From NCBI GenBank assembly GCA_017504065.1, contig JAFVRU010000075.1:1-10238 (forward strand): DNA of 10,238 nt. The letters run 5' to 3'. Shown here piece after piece: positions 8,026-10,238 of the stretch. Below the pieces are notes generated by a model. The model did not search any database, was not told the origin of the DNA, and saw only the letters and a program-made list of their open reading frames with translations. A program made the translations under genes and the position numbers. The DNA is from Clostridia bacterium. Lineage in GTDB: Bacteria > Bacillota > Clostridia > Christensenellales > Borkfalkiaceae. Numbering within the stretch: position 1 is the stretch's first letter; every line of letters starts with the position of its first letter.

Positions 8026-8676
8026 ATGAAAAACGATGAAATTAAAATTTTACTTTATGGTGATTCGATAACAGGTGCTGGTTGGAATCGTACGGCAGAA
8101 ATTGGAACATTGGACAGTTATGGTGTAGGGTATGCTCGTGCAATTGCTGGAGCTTTGATTCCGAGAAATCCTAAAAAATATACGGTAATAAATCGTGGTA
8201 TTAGTGGAAATAGAATCGTAGATTTGTATGCGAGAATCAAAGCGGACGTATGGAATCATACACCAGACGTGTTGAGCATCTTAATTGGTATCAACGATAT
8301 TTGGCATGAAATCGGTAATCAAAATGGGGTAGATTTAGAACGCTTTGAAAGAATGTACCGTATGCTTTTGCAGGATACTTTGGAAAGATTGCCTAATGTA
8401 AAAATTATTCTTTGCGAGCCATTTGTATTGGAGGGTTGTGCGACCAAAGAGAAATTTCAACGTTTTTTAGAAGTCAAGGAGTATGCAAAAGTTGTGAAAA
8501 AATTTGCAGGCGAATATGGTTGTTATTTCTTGGAATTACAAGAAGATTTTGAACAAAAAGCTACGCAATTTGGTGCGGAATATTATCTTGTGGATGGGGT
8601 GCATCCAAATGTCGCTGGGGCACAGCTTATTGCAGATAAATGGGTAAAACTGTTTGATGAGAAAATAAATAAGTGA
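8026..8676 (+). CDS. SGNH/GDSL-family hydrolase (probable sugar-ester esterase)
   Basis: A 216-residue single-domain SGNH hydrolase of the lysophospholipase L1-like group. All four blocks are present: block I G-D-S-I-T with nucleophile Ser14; block II N-R-G-I-S-G-N (Gly58 oxyanion hole); block III G-I-N-D with Asn90; and block V D-G-V-H-P-N with Asp190 and His193 completing the catalytic triad. There is no signal peptide or lipobox, so it should act in the cytoplasm. In a cluster of glycosidases the simplest role is removing acetyl or other ester groups from imported oligosaccharides, but members of this fold also hydrolyse lipids and thioesters, so the substrate is inferred from context only. 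The start is supported by AAAGGA ending at 8014, eleven bases before ATG 8026. It lies 36 bases after the SIS gene and three bases before manA. Confidence 0.87.
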   Translation: MKNDEIKILLYGDSITGAGWNRTAEIGTLDSYGVGYARAIAGALIPRNPKKYTVINRGISGNRIVDLYARIKADVWNHTPDVLSILIGINDIWHEIGNQNGVDLERFERMYRMLLQDTLERLPNVKIILCEPFVLEGCATKEKFQRFLEVKEYAKVVKKFAGEYGCYFLELQEDFEQKATQFGAEYYLVDGVHPNVAGAQLIADKWVKLFDEKINK

Positions 8677-8679
8677 GTA

Positions 8680-9573
8680 ATGAAAATAGAAAAACTTTAT
8701 CCCGAATGTAAAGATTATATTTGGGGCGGGGAAAAATTAAAAACGAAATACGGTAAGCAAACGGAGAAAACGCCGTGTGCGGAGAGCTGGGAGCTGTCTT
8801 TCCATAAAGACGGTTTAACGCGTCTTGCAAACGGAAAAACGCTTGCGGAAAGTGTAACGGAAATGGATTTAGGGGAGAACGTAAAGGGTTTTCCTTTCTT
8901 TCCCGTGCTTATCAAGTTTATTGATGCGAAAGAGAATTTATCCGTACAAGTACATCCGTCGGACGAATACGCGTTGGCAAATGAAAACTCGTTCGGGAAA
9001 ACGGAAATGTGGTATATCATCGAAGCGGAAGAAGGAGCAGGGATATATCTTGGTTTTAACCGTGACGTAACAAAAGAAGAGTACGAAACTGCAATTAAAG
9101 AAAAGCGATTGACCGAACTTCTCAATTTTTACGAAGCAACAGCAGGGGAATGTTATTTCATTCCGTCGGGAACAATACACGCTATCGGCAAAGGCTGTTT
9201 GATTTGCGAAATACAGCAGAACAGCAATTTGACTTACCGAGTGTACGATTACGGCAGAAAAGATAAAAACGGAAACGAGCGTGAACTACATATCGAAAAA
9301 GCATTAAAGATCACGAATTTAGAAAAGTTTATTCCAATAGTCTTTGAAGATTGTCTCGGAAAATGTGAATATTTTACCGTTCAAAAATATGCGATAGATG
9401 ATATAGTGCAATTAAAGTCGGATGAAAAGTCGTTTCATTGTATAACGTGCGTAAAAGGCAATGGCTATATTGAAAAAGTTGAAATTCATCAAGGAGATAG
9501 TTTCTTTGTGCCTGCAAATTTCGGTGCTTACAGATTAGACGGAAATTTGGAAATCATTTTGACAAGAATATAA
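8680..9573 (+). CDS. manA: Mannose-6-phosphate isomerase, class I
   Basis: A 297-residue cupin-fold zinc enzyme that interconverts mannose-6-phosphate and fructose-6-phosphate. Its length is like the short Bacillus-type ManA rather than the roughly 390-residue enterobacterial form. Visible family features are the N-terminal W-G-G (15-17); S-V-Q-V-H-P-S-D with zinc ligands Gln90 and His92; G-K-T-E-M-W-Y with Glu109; P-S-G-T-I-H-A-I-G with His167; and T-Y-R-V-Y-D-Y-G-R (185-193) with the catalytic Arg187. The ATG follows the TGA of the esterase gene by three bases and has no clear ribosome site, so translational coupling to the esterase is likely. Together with the GH38 enzyme it gives a direct route from released mannose to glycolysis, provided a kinase or phosphotransferase elsewhere supplies the phosphate. 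It is the last intact gene before the terminator at 9715-9760. Confidence 0.94.
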   Translation: MKIEKLYPECKDYIWGGEKLKTKYGKQTEKTPCAESWELSFHKDGLTRLANGKTLAESVTEMDLGENVKGFPFFPVLIKFIDAKENLSVQVHPSDEYALANENSFGKTEMWYIIEAEEGAGIYLGFNRDVTKEEYETAIKEKRLTELLNFYEATAGECYFIPSGTIHAIGKGCLICEIQQNSNLTYRVYDYGRKDKNGNERELHIEKALKITNLEKFIPIVFEDCLGKCEYFTVQKYAIDDIVQLKSDEKSFHCITCVKGNGYIEKVEIHQGDSFFVPANFGAYRLDGNLEIILTRI

Positions 9574-9618
9574 TAATTCAAGAAATACGATAGATTAAGG
9601 GAGAACAAAAGAAATAAT

Positions 9619-9662
9619 GCGTTGGGTGATAACCTGCGCTACGCTGCTTGTAAAAAGCGGCG
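9619..9662 (+). other. Two adjacent hairpins in the post-manA intergenic region
   Basis: GGT(GATA)ACC at 9625-9634, with flanking pairs out to 9619 and 9639, is followed by CGCTGCTT (9642-9649) pairing with AAGCGGCG (9655-9662) around GTAAA, eight pairs with one wobble. No U tract follows, so they are not terminators. They could be part of a small structured RNA, or structure inside a tiny reading frame. I do not recognise a known riboswitch class. Confidence 0.35.
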
Positions 9663-9675
9663 ATTACACATTTAA

Positions 9676-9681
9676 TATAAT
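9676..9681 (+). promoter_or_regulatory. Perfect TATAAT -10 hexamer, no matching -35
   Basis: TATAAT stands at 9676-9681 in an AT-rich patch, but 16-18 bases upstream there is no TTGACA-like hexamer and there is no extended TGn element. If it works, transcription would start near 9688 and end about 70 bases later at the terminator, giving a short RNA. Confidence 0.2.
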
Positions 9682-9714
9682 AGCGTAAGGGGAAAAACAA
9701 AAGAACGATGCAAA

Positions 9715-9760
9715 GCATCTATCGAACAGGTAAAACTGTTCGGTAGGTGCTTTTTATTTT
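9715..9760 (+). terminator. Strong intrinsic terminator downstream of manA
   Basis: GCATCTATCGAACAG (9715-9729) pairs over 15 positions, two of them G-U, with CTGTTCGGTAGGTGC (9736-9750) around GTAAAA, and is followed directly by TTTTTATTTT. This is a textbook rho-independent terminator on the plus strand, 142 bases after the manA stop. A smaller competing hairpin, GATGC-AAA-GCATC (9707-9719), shares the start of its 5' arm. Confidence 0.85.
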
Positions 9761-9785
9761 ACCTTATTGACAAAAAACGACGGAA

Positions 9786-9803
9786 GGCGCGCTCTCGTGC
9801 GCC
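9786..9803 (+). repeat. GC-rich hairpin in otherwise AT-rich DNA
   Basis: GGCGCGC (9786-9792) and GTGCGCC (9797-9803) form a seven-pair stem (one G-T) around TCTC. It stands directly before the 13-bp inverted repeat at 9805-9837, so the two may belong to one structured element. Confidence 0.45.
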
Positions 9804-9804
9804 A

Positions 9805-9837
9805 CCTTCTTAAAATTCGACAAAAATTTTAAGAAGG
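9805..9837 (+). repeat. 13-bp perfect inverted repeat covering a ribosome-binding site
   Basis: CCTTCTTAAAATT (9805-9817) is the exact reverse complement of AATTTTAAGAAGG (9825-9837), with a seven-base loop. The right arm contains the Shine-Dalgarno-like AAGAAGG just before ATG 9843, so in RNA the stem would hide that site. It could instead be a mobile-element end or an operator. Confidence 0.6.
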
Positions 9838-9842
9838 ATATT

Positions 9843-9929
9843 ATGAAAATTTTTTCGAAAAATAAAAAATATTTTTTTAAACATCCAAGAGAGGAAAGAG
9901 AAAAAAGAACTTTCCATTGCCGAAGTTAA
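9843..9929 (+). CDS. Possible 28-residue small ORF or broken start of the recombinase remnant
   Basis: ATG 9843 follows AAGAAGGA with a short spacer and opens 28 codons, rich in Lys, Phe and Arg, ending at TAA 9927-9929. It overlaps, in another frame, the start of the recombinase remnant. A run of six A (9901-9906) lies where the two frames could be joined by a one-base shift, so it may be the 5' end of that broken gene and not a gene in its own right. No similarity is recognised. Confidence 0.25.
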   Translation: MKIFSKNKKYFFKHPREEREKRTFHCRS

Positions 9930-10166
9930 GAAATTTTTACGTGGTTACGAAAAATATACCGATGGCTCAATGGAAAGTAAAAAAAGGCTGTTTGATTTAT
10001 TTGTAAAAGAAGTTATATTTGATGAAAAAAACGTTTTAATTGTATTGCGTACCTATAAAGGTGCGGAAGTAACGAAAGCGTTGCAGGAGAACAGTTTAAT
10101 AAACCCAAAGAAAGCGGGGCGGACGAATGAATATGGGGAGGATCTTACGTTAGAAGAAAATGGCGT
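9898..10166 (+). pseudogene. C-terminal remnant of a probable large serine recombinase
   Basis: The frame with codon starts at 9898, 9901 and so on is open from 9847 to the window end but lacks a plausible start; its first ATG is at 9970. It encodes E-L-S-I-A-E-V-K-K-F-L, then K-K-R-L-F-D-L-F-V-K-E-V-I-F and D-E-K-N-V-L-I-V-L-R. This resembles the end of clostridial large serine recombinases, where a helix used in DNA binding is followed by R-R-L-I-D-x-F-V-N-x-V-Y-x-Y-D-D-K and a short strand. The catalytic Ser domain, recombinase domain and zinc ribbon are all absent upstream, where inverted repeats and AT-rich DNA stand instead. The frame runs on through the terminator and across the antisense tRNA without a stop, so its natural end is lost or lies beyond the window. 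The family call is by pattern only and moderately sure. Confidence 0.5.
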
Positions 10167-10209
10167 AAAAAAAATTCTAAACCAAACCTGTAAAAGGTTC
10201 AGTTTAGAA
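10167..10209 (-). terminator. Intrinsic terminator of the minus-strand tRNA
   Basis: Read on the minus strand, TTCTAAACTGAACC pairs over 14 positions (two wobbles) with GGTTTGGTTTAGAA around TTTTACA, followed by eight U (10174-10167). It starts five bases after the tRNA CCA end. On the plus strand the same stem is followed by CTTTTT, so it may work in both directions. Confidence 0.85.
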
Positions 10210-10214
10210 CTTTT

Positions 10215-10238
10215 TGGTGACCCCAACGGGACTCGAAC
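10215..10238 (-). tRNA. 3' end of a tRNA (cut by window edge)
   Basis: The minus strand of the last 24 bases reads GTTCGA at its 5' end, the start of the T loop, then a T-stem arm CCCGT, an acceptor arm TGGGGTC, discriminator A and an encoded CCA. The rest, including the anticodon, lies outside the window, so the amino acid cannot be assigned. The acceptor and T-arm sequence would suit a tRNA-Glu, from memory of similar genes, but that is a guess. A strong terminator follows immediately. Confidence 0.85.

Larger units (their letters stand above)
9596..9711 (+). repeat. Imperfect direct repeat of a ribosome-site-plus-ATG module
   Basis: Two related stretches lie 90-91 bases apart, at 9596-9620 and 9686-9711. 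Both read TAAGGG, then an A-rich part containing CAAAAGAA, then ATGC. Each therefore presents a Shine-Dalgarno-like AAGGG(A)G and a downstream ATG (9617 and 9708), with 13- and 15-base spacers. The first ATG opens a 23-codon frame (stop 9686-9688) whose stop overlaps the second Shine-Dalgarno; the second opens a 12-codon frame ending inside the terminator stem at 9744-9746. Whether either is translated is unknown; the spacers are long. It may be a duplicated leader or pure chance. Confidence 0.4.

Noticed and set aside
9767..9772. Perfect TTGACA -35 hexamer after the terminator
   Set aside because: The region 16-18 bases downstream is the GC-rich hairpin with no -10-like hexamer.
10167..10238. 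Extension of the recombinase protein through the terminator and tRNA
   Set aside because: The residues there are just the antisense reading of a terminator and a tRNA and should not be counted as protein.
1..10238. CRISPR array, phage genes, toxin-antitoxin or biosynthetic cluster
   Set aside because: No regularly spaced repeats, Cas-like, structural phage, toxin-like or synthase-like proteins were seen in any frame.

Overview
The window looks like part of a Bacillota (clostridial-type, probably gut or rumen) chromosome. The evidence is the moderately AT-rich coding sequence, the AAGGA-type ribosome sites, the spacing of the genes on one strand, and the kinds of proteins encoded (GH51, AraM, clostridial GH3, SIS isomerase, class I ManA). 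I cannot name a genus from the sequence alone.

Layout. Bases 2-322 are the 3' end of an unidentified, beta-strand-rich protein. A 123-base gap with a strong hairpin follows. Then comes a one-strand cluster of glycan-catabolic genes: a GH38 alpha-mannosidase (444-2873), a GH51 alpha-L-arabinofuranosidase (2950-4422), an AraM/EgsA-type glycerol-1-phosphate dehydrogenase (4442-5755), a NagZ-like GH3 hydrolase broken by an in-frame stop (5877-7517), a SIS-domain sugar-phosphate isomerase lacking its N-terminal third (7492-7989), an SGNH esterase (8026-8676) and mannose-6-phosphate isomerase (8680-9573). The last 665 bases hold no intact gene. They contain structured DNA, a strong terminator, inverted repeats, a remnant of what looks like a large serine recombinase, and the 3' end of a tRNA on the minus strand with its own terminator.

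How the genes work together (inference). None of the complete proteins has a visible signal peptide or membrane segment, so this reads as the cytoplasmic half of a glycan-use locus. Imported oligosaccharides would be de-esterified by the SGNH enzyme and trimmed by the mannosidase and arabinofuranosidase, and the mannose, once phosphorylated, would enter glycolysis through ManA. No transporter, kinase or regulator is in the window. AraM beside an arabinofuranosidase recalls the Bacillus subtilis ara operon, where araM and abfA are also co-located.

Most notable points. (1) The GH3 gene carries a TAA exactly where the conserved Lys of its KHFPG motif should be, with normal coding on both sides. 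(2) Similarity to the SIS isomerase family begins within about ten bases of the GH3 stop codon, which suggests a deletion at this junction. (3) Codon choice in the GH3-SIS-SGNH block differs from that of its neighbours. (4) A recombinase remnant abuts a tRNA 3' end, the kind of place where integrative elements insert. I found no CRISPR array and no clearly new defence or biosynthetic system. The best undescribed candidate is the structured intergenic stretch at about 9596-9760.
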